Assembly (NCBI GenBank): GCA_038380435.1
Contig: JAWZYU010000018.1
Location: 53,345,751 to 53,409,750 of the forward strand
DNA length: 64,000 nucleotides
Origin: Ryuthela nishihirai
Taxonomy: Eukaryota; Arthropoda; Arachnida; Araneae; Heptathelidae
Direction of reading: 5' to 3'
Shown piece by piece: positions 20,775-31,399 of the stretch (positions are counted from its first letter, which is position 1; each line of letters begins with the position of its first letter). A program made the position numbers and the translations under genes. The notes below the pieces were generated by a model. That model had not been told where the DNA came from. It was given only the letters and a program-made list of their open reading frames with translations, and did not search any database.

Positions 20775-21074
20775 TATTTTTTTCAATTTGTGATCAGACC
20801 CTCAAAGCTAATAGCTTATATGCAGGTTATATGACAGAACACTTTGATCAGGCCATAATGGGAATCTGAACCAGGACCCCAGCAGTTGCACCACCACCGC
20901 AAGCCAATGCAATACGACTGAGCCACATAATATTAAAAAGAAAATTAAATTCTTTCTAAGGAAAATGTATTTTATTAATACTACAAACTAAATTTGTGTC
21001 TTGTTTTAAGACTATTAAGATTTTTCTCACATTATGTTTTCTCAGATATTTTTTCTTTTCAAATTATCTTAATC
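20775..21074. other. Spacer with possible tRNA-like relic
   Basis: About 20860-20930 contains GGGAATCTGAACCAGGACCC and GCAATACGACTGAGCCACAT, which resemble antisense boxes B and A of a tRNA-like head, but are too altered to assign. Confidence 0.35.
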
Positions 21075-21082
21075 CCTTAGAC

Positions 21083-21282
21083 TAGGGGTTCTTAACGTGG
21101 AGTACGCGGTAAAAGTGTTTTGGGGTACGCCGTGAGAGCTCAAAAGTCGCTAGATCTAGTAACAAAGTAAAAATAACCATTGTTGCACTATAACTGTAGT
21201 TTTATCTCTCTATACAAGAGGTACGCCAGTTATATACACATTTCCAGGGGGTACGTGAAACATAAAAGGTTCAGAACCACTG
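21083..21282. mobile_element. hAT MITE (short form)
   Basis: Ends TAGGGGTTCTTAACG and, inverted, CAGTGGTTCTGAACC match the longer copies at 50251 and 55411, as does the interior (GTACGCCGTGAGAGCTCAAA, AGTCGCTAGATCTAGTAACA, GGTACGCCAGTTA). Flanks CCTTAGAC (21075-21082) and CCTTAGAA (21283-21290) are an 8-bp target-site duplication with one mismatch, the length typical for hAT. About 100 bp shorter than the others. Confidence 0.85.
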
Positions 21283-21290
21283 CCTTAGAA

Positions 21291-21872
21291 CAAGGGTTCG
21301 AAAACTGGGAGCGTCAAGACGTTCCAAAAGAATCATGAGAATGTGAAATACATTTGGCTTATTTCTACAAAATGAATTGAAATTGTTGTTAACAGCGGTG
21401 TTGGCTAATGATAAATGAGAGGCGGGGGAGGGGGGGGGCGTGATGCCACAAATTAATTGATGAAGAAAGTTTAGACTTTAGAATAGTGCAGTTTATTTCA
21501 TTCTATGAGGTTTTTTTTGTCACTTTGATAAAAATTTCCTTCAGAAAATACGACTTTATTCAAATAAATTTCTTAACAAGCACTATCTTCGATTCTTTAA
21601 ATTCTCTACTTTTGGGCTTTGCTAGAGAACGATCAAAATATAATATTGTTGCAAGTCAGCTTTTAATTGACTGCTAATAGTAAAAAGATTTAAGTATTAT
21701 TAAGATTGAATCTTAAGAGCCAAAAATTAACAGGCAGCATTTCGATTTTAAAGTTTTGAGACAGTTTATGGATTAGAGATTTCAAGTCAGGCAATGGAAA
21801 ATTTTTTATGGCCAAATATACGAAATGAATAAAACACAATTGGTAATTTCATTGCAGTTCGCGATTCTCTGT
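21291..21872. other. Nothing recognised
   Basis: A poly-G stretch at about 21421-21440. The frame at 21486-21677 is AT-driven. Confidence 0.45.
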
Positions 21873-22124
21873 CAGAACTGGATCTCGGAGGAGGAACCTA
21901 GAGATTTTCTCCCCCTTAAGAGTGATAGTAAGGGTAATGGAGGCCAAAATTATTAAATGTGTGTATATTTCATGAATTGTTTATGAACTGTTTTAAAAAG
22001 CCGAAAAAGAAAATGTTACTGTGCAATGGAGATCCAATCTCTTGCCCTTCCCCCTTATTTTTTCCCCAGGCTCGATTGCGTCGCTTGCTTCGCCCCCACT
22101 TATTTTGTTCTAGATCCGAGTCTG
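21873..22124. mobile_element. Non-autonomous DNA transposon (CAGGGCC family), copy 2
   Basis: Begins CAGAACTGGATCTCGG and ends TTCTAGATCCGAGTCTG. The flanking octamers TTCTCTGT and TTCACTAT agree at six of eight positions, a plausible decayed target-site duplication. The interior (GGTAATGGAGGCCAAAATTA, AATGGAGATCCAATCTCTTG) matches the sister copies. The frame 21959-22195 lies in it and is not a gene. Confidence 0.75.
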
Positions 22125-22289
22125 TTCACTATAAATTTATATCTATATCCTTAGACATAATTTCGATTTCTATCGTGAAAAAGTCCTTCTACTGATTGAA
22201 TGTGAGGGCAGTTCTATCACTAAAGTGGCAGGCTCAGAGTTTTCCGATTTATCTCGATGATATACGAATAATATTTTTCATCCAAAATT

Positions 22290-22460
22290 CTGTGCTGTGT
22301 TGGATTGTTTAACCTATGCTTGGAACTTTTATGCATAAAATGCCAGGTCTCAAGAAACCCAAGGGCTCAGAACTATGTAAAGAAAGGAACCAATGGAGCT
22401 GTTAGGAAACAGATGGAAATATTCTATATAATACATTTACCGAAGAAAGAATCTCACTGT
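22290..22460 (-). mobile_element. SINE-A, antisense, very old
   Basis: GGATTGTTTAACC (3' end), ATGCCAGGTCTCAAGAAACC, AAGGGCTCAGAAC, GGAGCTGTTAGGAAACAGAT keep the order of SINE-A landmarks. Head absent. Confidence 0.6.
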
Positions 22461-22552
22461 ATTCCTTGCTCTCTATTAGGAGGCTTCATTTCAATATTTT
22501 AACTTACCTTCGTAACATTTTCCTACATTAACTTAAGACTGCATATATAAAT

Positions 22553-22685
22553 ATGCCCTCAAGCAGCTGCTTGTCACAGAGGTCTTACAAGAGCCTGTCA
22601 GTTTATACGCCATAGTAGGTCTGTGAGGATGGCGGGTCCCTTAGATCAGCAGCCAATCGCGACTCCATTCGGTCACGGGACGGCT
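22553..22685 (-). mobile_element. SINE-B, antisense, with internal deletion
   Basis: Terminus CCTCAAGCAGCTGCTTGTCA, body up to GGATGGCGGGTCCC, then directly the tRNA-like head (TTAGATCAGCAGCCAATCGC, CATTCGGTCACGGGACGG). The segment between the body and box B, normally about 50 bp, is missing. Confidence 0.8.
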
Positions 22686-22689
22686 AAGA

Positions 22690-23301
22690 CTGCATACTGG
22701 TTATTTTTGTTTCTTTTTAATTTTTAACGTAACATCTCAAGATTTCAGTTGTTATACAACAACAATTCAAGATGAGAAACTTCTGGATTAGAATTAGTTT
22801 ATCGTGGCACTAATTCTTTTCAAATTTTTATGTAGCCACTCTACAGCCCACATACCTAGGTTAAAATATTACAAATCTCGAGTATATATTTCTTAATTTT
22901 GAATCCTCATTAGAGAGAAAGAAACCTTTTAAAAGAATCAGCTGTCAATTTGGAATGGTAAGAAAGAAGTTATCGATACCTGATATGTCTGCTACAAATC
23001 CAGATCTGAATTATAATACCAAAAAACAAATTAATTATACTGAATTATTGCAGGTAATTCAATTCAGTTGTTACTATTAATTTAAAACGTCATGAATATA
23101 GAATACACATCCACTATAATCAAAACTTATGTCCTGAATTTGAAGTGATAAAAATACGTACAACTTTATCGGCAGAAAATTATGCATCTTCAATATAAGA
23201 TTACTATACCATTTAATAGTGTTTTTAGAAATTTAAAAATTGCTATTTAGGTACTTTTCGGGTTTTTGAATTTCAGTTTTTGGCTGACCTTTTAAACAGG
23301 A
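22690..23301. other. Nothing recognised
   Basis: AT-rich unique-looking sequence. Confidence 0.45.
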
Positions 23302-23571
23302 CAGGGCCGGATCTAGGAGTGAGGACACGACTTCTCACCCCCATAGATCCTAGATACATTTGAGAATGCTAATAAGGGTGATGGAGGCCAAGAATTATTA
23401 AACTACTGCATATTTAACATATTTTTAATGAACTTTTTTAGAAACCTCTAAAATGACGGGGTAAATGTTACACTGCAATGGAATTCCAGTCCTTTACCCT
23501 TATCTTTTTTCCTGCTTGATTCCGTCACTTTGCACCTATCCTCCTTTATATTTTTCTAGATCTTGGCCTAG
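23302..23571. mobile_element. Non-autonomous DNA transposon (CAGGGCC family), copy 3
   Basis: Begins CAGGGCCGGATCTAGGAG, ends TTTTCTAGATCTTGGCCTAG; interior shares TTTGAGAATGCTA, GGTGATGGAGGCCAAGAATT and TGCAATGGAATTCCAGTCC with the other two copies. A SINE-B follows 6 bp downstream. No clear target-site duplication. Confidence 0.7.
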
Positions 23572-23576
23572 TGTAA

Positions 23577-23756
23577 ATAAATAAATAAATAAAAAACCCC
23601 TCAAGGTCTGACAGGAGCCTGTCAGTTTATATGTCATAGTAGAAGATCTGAGAGGATGGCAGGACCTCAGCAGAAAAACAACACGAACATCCATGCCTTA
23701 CCCAGGTCCCGTAGATCAGTAGCCAAGCGCGCTAACCACTCGGCCACTGGACGGCT
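23577..23756 (-). mobile_element. SINE-B, antisense, nearly full length
   Basis: (AAAT)n-type tail, CCCCTCAAGGTCTGACAGGA (the palindromic part of the terminus is lost), body, then box B region CCCAGGTCCCGTAGATCAGT and head GCGCTAACCACTCGGCCACT up to GGACGGC. The frame at 23667-23861 is a by-product. Confidence 0.85.
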
Positions 23757-24119
23757 AGTGTAGGATATGTTTAATCTCAGTTTTAGGTCGCTTTTGAAAA
23801 CATGAGCTACTTTATTAACCCTGTGATCAATTCGCCAATTTCTCAATCTGCAGACATTCAAATTCTTATTTTTAGAGACAAATTAAAAATTATTATTGGT
23901 TTATAAAGTGAAATAATAGGAACCGAATTTTTCAAATATTACGCTTGTTTTAAATTGCATTGTTTGAGAGTCCTAAATTTTAAAAATGCAAATCTGCAGA
24001 GATATATTGCAATTGGCCTACTTTTGTAAAACCCCTATTTATGCCAGATATTTTAAATGTTGGCAGCCGAATATTATATCAAGGGATTTGCATTGACAGC
24101 AATGATTTGTATCTTTATC
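23757..24119. other. Nothing recognised
   Basis: AT-rich, no repeats noticed. Confidence 0.45.
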
Positions 24120-24129
24120 CTCACGGGGG

Positions 24130-24522
24130 AGGGGGGGGGGGTTGTGCTCAGTCAGTAGCGCGCCAGGCTCGTAATTTGCAGTTCCCAGGTTTGAGTCCCA
24201 GCTGATGGGTCAGCGTTGAGATTTATCTCCGCAAAGCTCCCTGCCCTGTCCACGTCAGTAGGGAACACCGATGGGCTTGGAAAGACCGCTGTCCGTCGGA
24301 TGGGACGTTAAGTCATGGCACCGTGTGCGGCAGAGGCACACCCTGCGCACGTTAGAGAACACGCTGGATGGCCTTGACGGGAGACTACCATCTGTCTCCC
24401 ACCACAGCTGTTGCAGTGGGTCCCCTCTCCCAACCTTTTCTGAGCCTTCGGGGTCGTTGTGACCTGGCCATTTAGCCCATTGTGTGCAAAAAAGTGCCGC
24501 TCAGAGGTAAAACAACCCAACA
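24130..24522 (+). mobile_element. SINE-A, full length with target-site duplication
   Basis: The 10-bp flanks CTCACGGGGG (24120-24129 and 24523-24532) are identical. The element begins with a G-run and a tRNA-like head: box A in TGTGCTCAGTCAGTAG, box B in CCCAGGTTTGAGTCCCAG. Then follow the conserved body (TCAGCGTTGAGATTTATCTC, GTCCGTCGGATGGGACGTTA, GTTAGAGAACACGCTGGATG) and the end GTGCCGCTCAGAGGTAAAAC plus AACCCAAC. An internal Pol III promoter is implied by the two boxes. The overlapping frames on both strands are by-products. Confidence 0.92.
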
Positions 24523-24724
24523 CTCACGGGGGTGCGAAAAACAATATTTTTGAAGAAAATATGACGCTCTTATTCCTAAGTAGAAAGATTTTCTTTCTCC
24601 AGTTCCTGTTCAAAAACTGTTGCTTTCTGTTATTTCAGGCCAGTATATTAAATTACACTATCATATATTCCAGATATTCTCTTCCATCTCTTGTATTTTT
24701 GAATGTAATGCATCCAAATCCAAA

Positions 24725-25058
24725 CAGTGGACCTTCGTTATAGCGCTGCTCGCTATACCGCGCACTCGGTTATAGCGCGGGCGATGTTCGCGATAAGTTC
24801 AAACATGTTTATACAGGTCCGTGCGGCGTTAGTGAGTATCGCATTTTATTGTTACTGCGTATGGAGTAATTGTGTATGTATTGAGTTCCTGCATGTATTT
24901 TGAATAGTGTTTAATTATTGTATGCATGATGAGTAAAAGAAAAGCTTACAGTGTGAAATTTATTGTGTCGCCACCGCGCCGCTCGGTATAACGCGGTTCA
25001 CCTTATAACGCGGGTGTTGTTTCCCGCCCGACATGCGCGTTATATCGGGGGTCCACTG
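24725..25058 (+). mobile_element. pogo/Tigger-like deletion derivative (MITE)
   Basis: Ends are inverted: CAGTGGACCTTCGTTATAGC on the left; the complement of the right end is CAGTGGACCCCCGATATAAC. A TA follows the right end (25059-25060); the left flank is AA. Both ends are CpG-rich. At about 24929 the sequence codes for MSKRKAYSVKF, which looks like the start of a pogo/Tigger transposase, then the coding sequence stops making sense. This is therefore probably an internal-deletion product of an autonomous element. Confidence 0.75.
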
Positions 25059-25060
25059 TA

Positions 25061-26138
25061 CTTAAATTTCAAAGGTATGTAATTTCTAGTTTCCAAACCT
25101 TCAAAAAACCGCAATAATTGTTTCTGTAAAAAGTTTTTGTGCGAAGTTTGCCAGCTTTAAATGAGGCATTCCATTCACATAATATGGAAATACCCAACAA
25201 CTATTGGAGGAGAGCATAAGGAGATCAAGGTTGGAGGTAGGGTGCGATTTACATAAGCCTTTGCAATAATTTTTGAAGCACAAGGTTACAACTAAGAATT
25301 GAACATGTAAGTTTCAAAAACGTTAATTTATAATATTGTATGCATAATTTATAATTTTTTTTGTATGCATTTTATACATAGGACAGAAATGTATGAAGCT
25401 AACCAGTGTTTCGACAGTACTTTAAGGTCTTTACAGTTTCAGCTCTCTGTTTTATATGTCTGCAAATTTCATTATGTAGTGTGAAGATTATTGTTATATA
25501 TACAGCCAGTGGAAGGATATTAACCGATAACAGTTTTACCATTCCATGCCCCGAGGGTTGGACAGACCTGTTTCGAAAGTTGGATACTCTTTTTCCAGCA
25601 GCGAAGAAAGGATGAAGCGATGGAAGCAATGGAGACAATGAGACTATGCAGTTGATATACTGAAAATTTTTTATGTCATTGTTTGATTTTAGTTATCAAT
25701 TACTTCGATTAACTAATGATCATTGATCCATGAGATGATTGTTTGATCGAAGTCCGTCTCACAAGTCCATCAATGACTTGTGAGATACCTTGATGCTTGT
25801 ATCATTATTCCACTTGATTTCATCCATGCTTCCCCTCTGGCTTTTTCAATATGGAGAATTAACAGAAACCGTCCAGTTTTCATCTTTTCATTTAGTACCT
25901 TTTATAAATTGTAAATTTAAAGTGTCATGCATCAGTTGGATTAAAAGCATCTTGTGCGACTTGTTTCCAATCTAGAACTTAGTATTTTCATTCCTGTCAA
26001 AAAATCATCAGAAAATTGGAATATTTCATATTTTAATTTATTTTTTTCTTTATTCAATCACTCAACAGATGGATTCACTCACTGGAGACTTATGAAAGGA
26101 CTGGAAAAAAGCTTAAAATAATATAATAACATCATCCC
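25061..26138. other. No confident gene
   Basis: A 69-codon frame at 25406-25615 has a non-repetitive C-terminal half (CPEGWTDLFRKLDTLFPAAK) that I cannot assign. A perfect 11-bp inverted repeat (TCTCACAAGTC, 25757-25767 and 25774-25784) is present. Otherwise AT-rich. Confidence 0.4.
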
Positions 26139-26285
26139 TGGGTAAGGCATGGATGTTCGTGTTGTTTTCTGCTGAGGTTCTGCCATCCTCTCAGATCTTC
26201 TACTGTGGCATATAAACTGACAGGCTCCTGTCAGACCCCTGTGGCAAGCAGCTGCTTGAGGGGGTATTTATTTATTTATTTTTAT
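26139..26285 (+). mobile_element. SINE-B, sense, 5'-truncated
   Basis: It begins inside the segment downstream of box B (GGTAAGGCATGGATGTTCGT) and has an excellent body and terminus (CAAGCAGCTGCTTGAGGGGG, then TATTTATTTATTTTT). The head is missing. Confidence 0.85.
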
Positions 26286-27394
26286 TTTATTCACTATTGG
26301 AGGATGGCAGATAGATGGATTTGCATGTAACGTGATTGTGAAAATTAGTGCGTTTACATAAAATTCAAAATTTCAGTGACTAGTGTCAATTTGATATTGC
26401 AATTTTCGTTAAAAGTTAGTTGTACAAGATTATAAATAGACGAAAAATAAATTCGCCATAGTTAATTCCTTTTTGAATTGAAACTGAAGATTACAGACTT
26501 TGCATTTTATCTCTCATTTATTTTTGATAAATCCAAATATTAAACCAAACTGACTTCACAAATGGTTCACGATGTTACTTAATAATATTTTGTAATTTTC
26601 TTCCAATTGAAAATTTTTTTGATATTTAATATTTTGCACTTTTGTTTGTAGAATATTAATTTTTGCGTTTTTATTTCTATTCCTTCACGTTCTTTCATTC
26701 AGTTCCAATCAGTAAATTACAAAGCAATGATTTCAAAATTCCAAACTCTCAGAAATCTGTACTAGAGTTGTATTATATAAATACCAGAAACTAAAAATTA
26801 AGTTCCTGAAACATATATGCAGTATAGTGACATTTTCGTAGGAATTTTTCGTAGATTTTTCTTTACAAAACAAACTTATCACTTAGTCATCCTCTCAACA
26901 TTTGAAACTATCAGATCCCGAAAAGTTATCGTAGTTATGGTAAATTCTTGAGTTTCAAGAGTTATACAGAAAATCAGCAAAGAATACGACATATATGAAG
27001 CGAAATGCTTAGTTTTTTAATTCCTCTTAATTTAATCAACTTATATGTCTACATCTGCTATGACATTTTCTTTAAAATTCTGTAGACAGCAGTGAAGAGT
27101 GCCAGTTAAAGGAGTTAAGAGCCTAAAATAGGTATTTGAACTCAAGTAGGTTATTTTCAGCATGAAGTTGTAACTAGAGATGAAGCAACTAGGAAGGGGT
27201 TCAATGAACTAAGTGTGCTGAAAAGAAACTAAGTAAAGCACGAGGGCATCGAGGAAGAAAAATGCGAGGTATTCGAGGATGAGGAAGAAGGTTGGAGGAT
27301 CGAATTCCTGAAGATTGGCCGATAATGAATAGGAATTGCAGGGTAAAGATAAGACATTAAAAAATATATATATATCATTTTAAATTATCCACCC
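26286..27394. other. Nothing recognised
   Basis: AT-rich. A short (TA)n is at about 27365-27377. Confidence 0.45.
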
Positions 27395-28005
27395 TTTGAA
27401 ATAAAGAATTTCAGCTATAAAGAATCCCCCCCTTTTGAAATAAATAATGTCCACTATAAAGAATTTCTCTTCTTGAAATAAAGAATTTCTACTGTAAAGA
27501 ATTCCCCCCTTTGAAATAAGAATTTCCACTATAAAGAATTCCTCCCCTTGAAATAAAGAATTTTTCCATCAAGAATCCCCCTCCCCTTTGAAATAAAGAA
27601 TTTCCGCTGTAAATAATCCCCCCCCCTTTTGAAATAAATAATGTCCACTATAAAGAATTCCTCTTCTTGAAAAAAAGAATTTCTACTGTAAAGAATTTCC
27701 CCCTTTGAAATAAGAATTTCCACTATAAAGAATTCCTCCCCTTGAAATAAAGAATTTTTCCATCAAGAATCCCCCTCCCCTTTGAAATAAAGAATTTCCG
27801 CTGTAAATAATCCCCCCCCCTTTTGAAATAAATAATGTCCACTATAAAGAATTCCTCTTCTTGAAAAAAAGAATTTCTACTGTAAAGAATTTCCCCCTTT
27901 GAAATAAGAATTTCCACTATAAAGAATTCCTCCCCTTGAAATAAAGAATTTTTCCATCAAGAATCCCCCTCCCCTTTGAAATAAAAATTTCCACCCTTTG
28001 AAATT
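27395..28005. repeat. Higher-order minisatellite, 194-bp unit built of about 40-bp subunits
   Basis: Subunits follow the pattern (C)n TTTGAAATAAAGAATTTCCA, CTATAAAGAATTCC, repeated with variants. On top of this a 194-bp block recurs: 27529-27722 and 27723-27916 look identical, with partial blocks on either side. Two identical 64-codon minus-strand frames arise only because of this repeat. C-tracts of 5-10 nt are spaced regularly. Confidence 0.9.
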
Positions 28006-28007
28006 TT

Positions 28008-28094
28008 AAATATACTGCTCACAAAAATTAGGGGATATTTCAAAATGAATGTGAAGCGAAGAAATATCCCCTAATTTTTGTGAGCAGTATATTT
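28008..28094. mobile_element. 87-bp perfect-hairpin MITE (Tc1-type ends)
   Basis: Arms 28008-28041 and 28061-28094 are perfect 34-bp reverse complements around a 19-nt loop. The ends (TATACTGCTCACAAAAATTA) look like a Tc1-type terminal repeat with TA at the margin. It abuts the minisatellite of 27395-28005. Confidence 0.8.
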
Positions 28095-28204
28095 CCTGAA
28101 TTCTTTTCCACTAATGAAAAACAACAACATTGGCTTAATCAAAGTTTGATTATTCATGAGATTCATGAACACGTTAGACAGCATCAGACATGCTTAAAAA
28201 TAGA

Positions 28205-28385
28205 TATGAAATGAATCTGCTTATGGCCTTGACGGGAGGCTTCCATCTGCTTCCTAACAGCTGTCAAGTGGAATCCATTCTCTTATTCGGCTCTGAGCCC
28301 TTGGGATCCTTGAAACCTGACATTTTCGACCATTGTGTGCGCAAAAATATTCTGTTCAGAGATTAAACAATTCAATCCAACTCAG
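28205..28385 (+). mobile_element. SINE-A, sense, 3' half
   Basis: ATGGCCTTGACGGGAGGCTT, CCTAACAGCTGTCAAGTGG, CTCTGAGCCCTTGGGATCCT, TTGTGTGCGCAAAAATATTC and AACAATTCAATCCAAC are the family's 3' landmarks, with moderate divergence. Head missing. Confidence 0.8.
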
Positions 28386-28599
28386 ATAACCTAGTTTCAC
28401 TATCTTCAGGATGATAATAAACAAGAGGTTTGATTAACTTTTAGAATTTTCTAATATCACTTGTTATATGGTATTCCGTTCTCAGAAAATAGGAGAGTTG
28501 AAATAATATATAACGAAGCTATTTAAGAATTTTTTTTAATGCGGGAGGCAAAATAATCAAATATATAAAAGGTGCTAAATTGAAACAAATAAAATGTTG

Positions 28600-30600
28600 G
28601 ACGCTATCGAAAAATCCAAGACATCATTATCATCGAAAGAATATAAAAAGAGGAACGAAAAGTGAAAACAGTAATATGAGAAAAGAAGATCAAAGAGATG
28701 CATTAAAGAGAGGAATAAAAGGCAACGTTCAAGGCTCATTTAAGAAGATGAATAATTTAACTGACCTCTAACCTTAATTGGTGTAGTGGTTAATCATCTA
28801 GTTAGCTACTGTTTCGGAAGACTGTGTTAACTCTGACTGAGGAAATGGTCTTAGTAGGTTTCCTTTTAGGTTTAGTTTCCTTTCTTTGTATGAGAATTCA
28901 TGCATAATTTTAGAAGCTAGCAATACTTCTAAGATTCTTCTCTGCCCTATGTATCCAAAATGAAAAAAAAAAATGAAACAACTTTCGAATTGTTTGGCAA
29001 AGGAATATTCAAAACAAATCTGGAAGAAGAATAGAAAGAAATATGTATCGTAGAGAGGAATAAAAGAGTTCAAAGTGTATTAAATAGAAGAATAAAAAGC
29101 AATTTTCGAAGTCATTAAAAAGAGAAACGAGTACAATTTGGATTACAGAGAAAAGCAAAGTGCAATGGAAAGCAATATGCATCATGCATCAGAAAGAGGA
29201 ATAAATATCAATGTTAAAGAGCATTCACAAGAGGAATAGAAAAATATTTCAAACTGTATTACAGAGTAGTAGAAAGTGGAACATTCAAAATGCATCTGAG
29301 AAAAGAACAGGGAATATATATACGTCAAAGAGAGATGAGTAAAAACAATGTATGAAGTGCACTAGATAGAAGAATAAAAAGCAGTATCCAAAGGCATTAA
29401 GAAGAAAAACAATGTTAAAACTGGATTACAGAGTATAATAAAATGAAATAATCAAAGTGCATTTAGAGATAATAGAAATAAATATGTATGCATCAGAGGA
29501 AGCAATAAAATTATGTTCATGTTATTAGGGAGAACAATAGAAAGCAAGATTGAAAGTGTATTAAGAAGAACTGAAAACAATATTCAAAAGTGCATTAAGA
29601 AAAAAAAATATATTTCAGTCATTTAGAGAGAAGAATAGAAAAATGTTCAAAGGGTTTTAGGTAGAACAGTTTAAAGTTCTTGGTGCAGAACAGAAAGCAA
29701 TGTTTAAATATGTTAAGAAGAACAGGAAGAAATGTTCAACCTATATTCAGAAGAACAAAATCAATGTTTAAAATGCACCAGGGATTAGAACAGAAAATGG
29801 TCTTTTACGTGCATTAGAGAGTAGAAGAAAAAGTAGTATTCAAGACGAACTAGGAAGAAATATATAAAGTAATACTTACAATGCATTAGGAAAATGAATA
29901 AAGTAATGCTCAATACTCATCAGGAAAAAACGAAAAGCAATATTCAAAGTGCATTACAGTCAAAAAGAAAAAAAGTTCAGGGTATATTAGGAAAAAAATA
30001 GAAAGCAATGGGAAAGATGGTGCATTAAGTAAAATTAAAAGAACAGAAAACAATGGGTTTAAATGGATTTCGAAGGATTACACAGAAGAACAAACATAAA
30101 TATTCTAAACTGCATCAAGAAGAATAGAAAGCTATATGCATACGTAGGAAGAACATAATGCCATGTTCATATTGCATTAATGATCATAGGAGTAATCTTC
30201 AAATTATATTAGGGAAAAGAACAAAAATAAATGTTCAAAATGCATTACAAAGAGGAATATGAAAAAAAAATAAACTATCTCTCAAGCAGATGCTTGCCAT
30301 AGAGGTTTGACAGGAACTTGACAGTATGAAACCCGATAGAGAAGATCCTCAAAACTCGTCATCTTCAAACTGAAGATGGCGAGATCTCAGTTTCAACACA
30401 ATTGAAAGAAACCGTTATTAAACCCATTAGAAAAAAAAAATCCATCATGGAAAGATATAAAAGATGATGTTGAAAAGGTCATAGTGTGTGTGGGGGGGCG
30501 GGGAAACAGAAATCAATGCTCAAAGTGCATTAGGAAGAAAGACGAAATGAAAAATTCAAGATTTGCATCCTAATAGCTAATCATAACGAAAATCAATCTG
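28600..30600. repeat. Long purine-rich degenerate tandem array
   Basis: A unit of roughly 36-40 bp near AGAAGAATAGAAAGCAATGT followed by TCAAAGTGCATTAG recurs dozens of times with heavy divergence, clearest from 29050 to 30250 and 30490-30600. It is interrupted by less repetitive sequence (about 28745-29035) and by a SINE-B at 30255. A last unit is found after the next SINE (30910-30960). The strand shown is strongly purine-biased. The 63-codon frame at 28580-28771 is the translation of such units and not a gene. Confidence 0.8.
30255..30405 (-). mobile_element. SINE-B, antisense, diverged, inside the purine array
   Basis: CTCTCAAGCAGATGCTTGCC and GAGGTTTGACAGGAACTTGA mark the terminus and body; the rest is rearranged (a local inverted segment TCATCTTCAAACTGAAGATGG around 30359-30379). 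Head missing. Confidence 0.7.
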
Positions 30601-30616
30601 AGAGGAGAATAGTGGA

Positions 30617-30880
30617 ATAAGGGTTGTTGGGTTGTCTTACCTCTGAGCGGCACTTTTTTTGCACACCATAGGCTAAATGGCCAGGTCACAAGGACCCCGA
30701 AGGCTCAGAGAAGGTTGGGGGAGGGGACCCCTTGGAATAGCTGTTGGGAGACAGATGGTAGCCTCCCGTCAAGGCCATCCAGCGTGTTCTTTAACGTGAC
30801 AGGGTATGGCTCTCCCGCACACGGTGCCACGGCTTAACGTCCCGTTCGACGGACGGCGGTCTTTCCAAGACCATCGGTGT
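30617..30880 (-). mobile_element. SINE-A, antisense, 5'-truncated
   Basis: From TTGTTGGGTTGTCTTACCTC through GGCTCAGAGAAGGTTGGGGG, GGCCATCCAGCGTGTTCTTT and GACGGACGGCGGTCTTTCCA. The head is missing; instead GTGTGTGTATCG microsatellite-like sequence follows. Few differences from the full copies, so fairly young. Confidence 0.88.
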
Positions 30881-31399
30881 CCGTCGAACGGTGTGTGTGT
30901 ATCGGTGTGTGTGTATTAGGAAGAGAATAGAAGGCAATTTCAAAATCACAATTCAAAAGAAGGGAGATAATCTGTAAGAATTTTTGGACCATGAGAAAAA
31001 AGTCAAAATTTTGAATACTTGGAGAAGATGTGGCCTTAGTTATACACTGAGACATATATAGGTACGCATTGCAGAATATTTTCCTATACTGCTTTAAACT
31101 TTAGAATTTTTCTTCCAAGCAAAAATAAAGATTAAAATATAAATTAAGTGCACTAGGTTTATTAGCATGCAATATATTTAAGGTGCTAAAACTTGAATCA
31201 AATAACAATGTGAAGGAAATAAGAAAAAATAAATTCTAGTTTAATCCATCCGAAACGAAACACCTGCTTCCGTATAAAATAATATCGAACCTGATTTTCA
31301 GTTCCTTTGAATAAATAATAAAAAAAAATCATCAGGTGTAGGGAAGAAAAAAAAAGTGAGAACCGCCTTTAACATGTTTCTCTTTCCTCACGTTGCTTG
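30881..31399. other. Residual purine array, then AT-rich spacer
   Basis: 30910-30960 holds one more unit of the array before the SINE. No gene seen afterwards. Confidence 0.45.

Noticed and set aside
27529..27917. Two identical 64-codon proteins in tandem
   Set aside because: They arise from identical 194-bp minisatellite blocks; no start context or known motif.
28580..28771. Lys/Arg-rich 63-codon frame as a basic small protein
   Set aside because: It translates purine-rich array units; composition is explained by the repeat.
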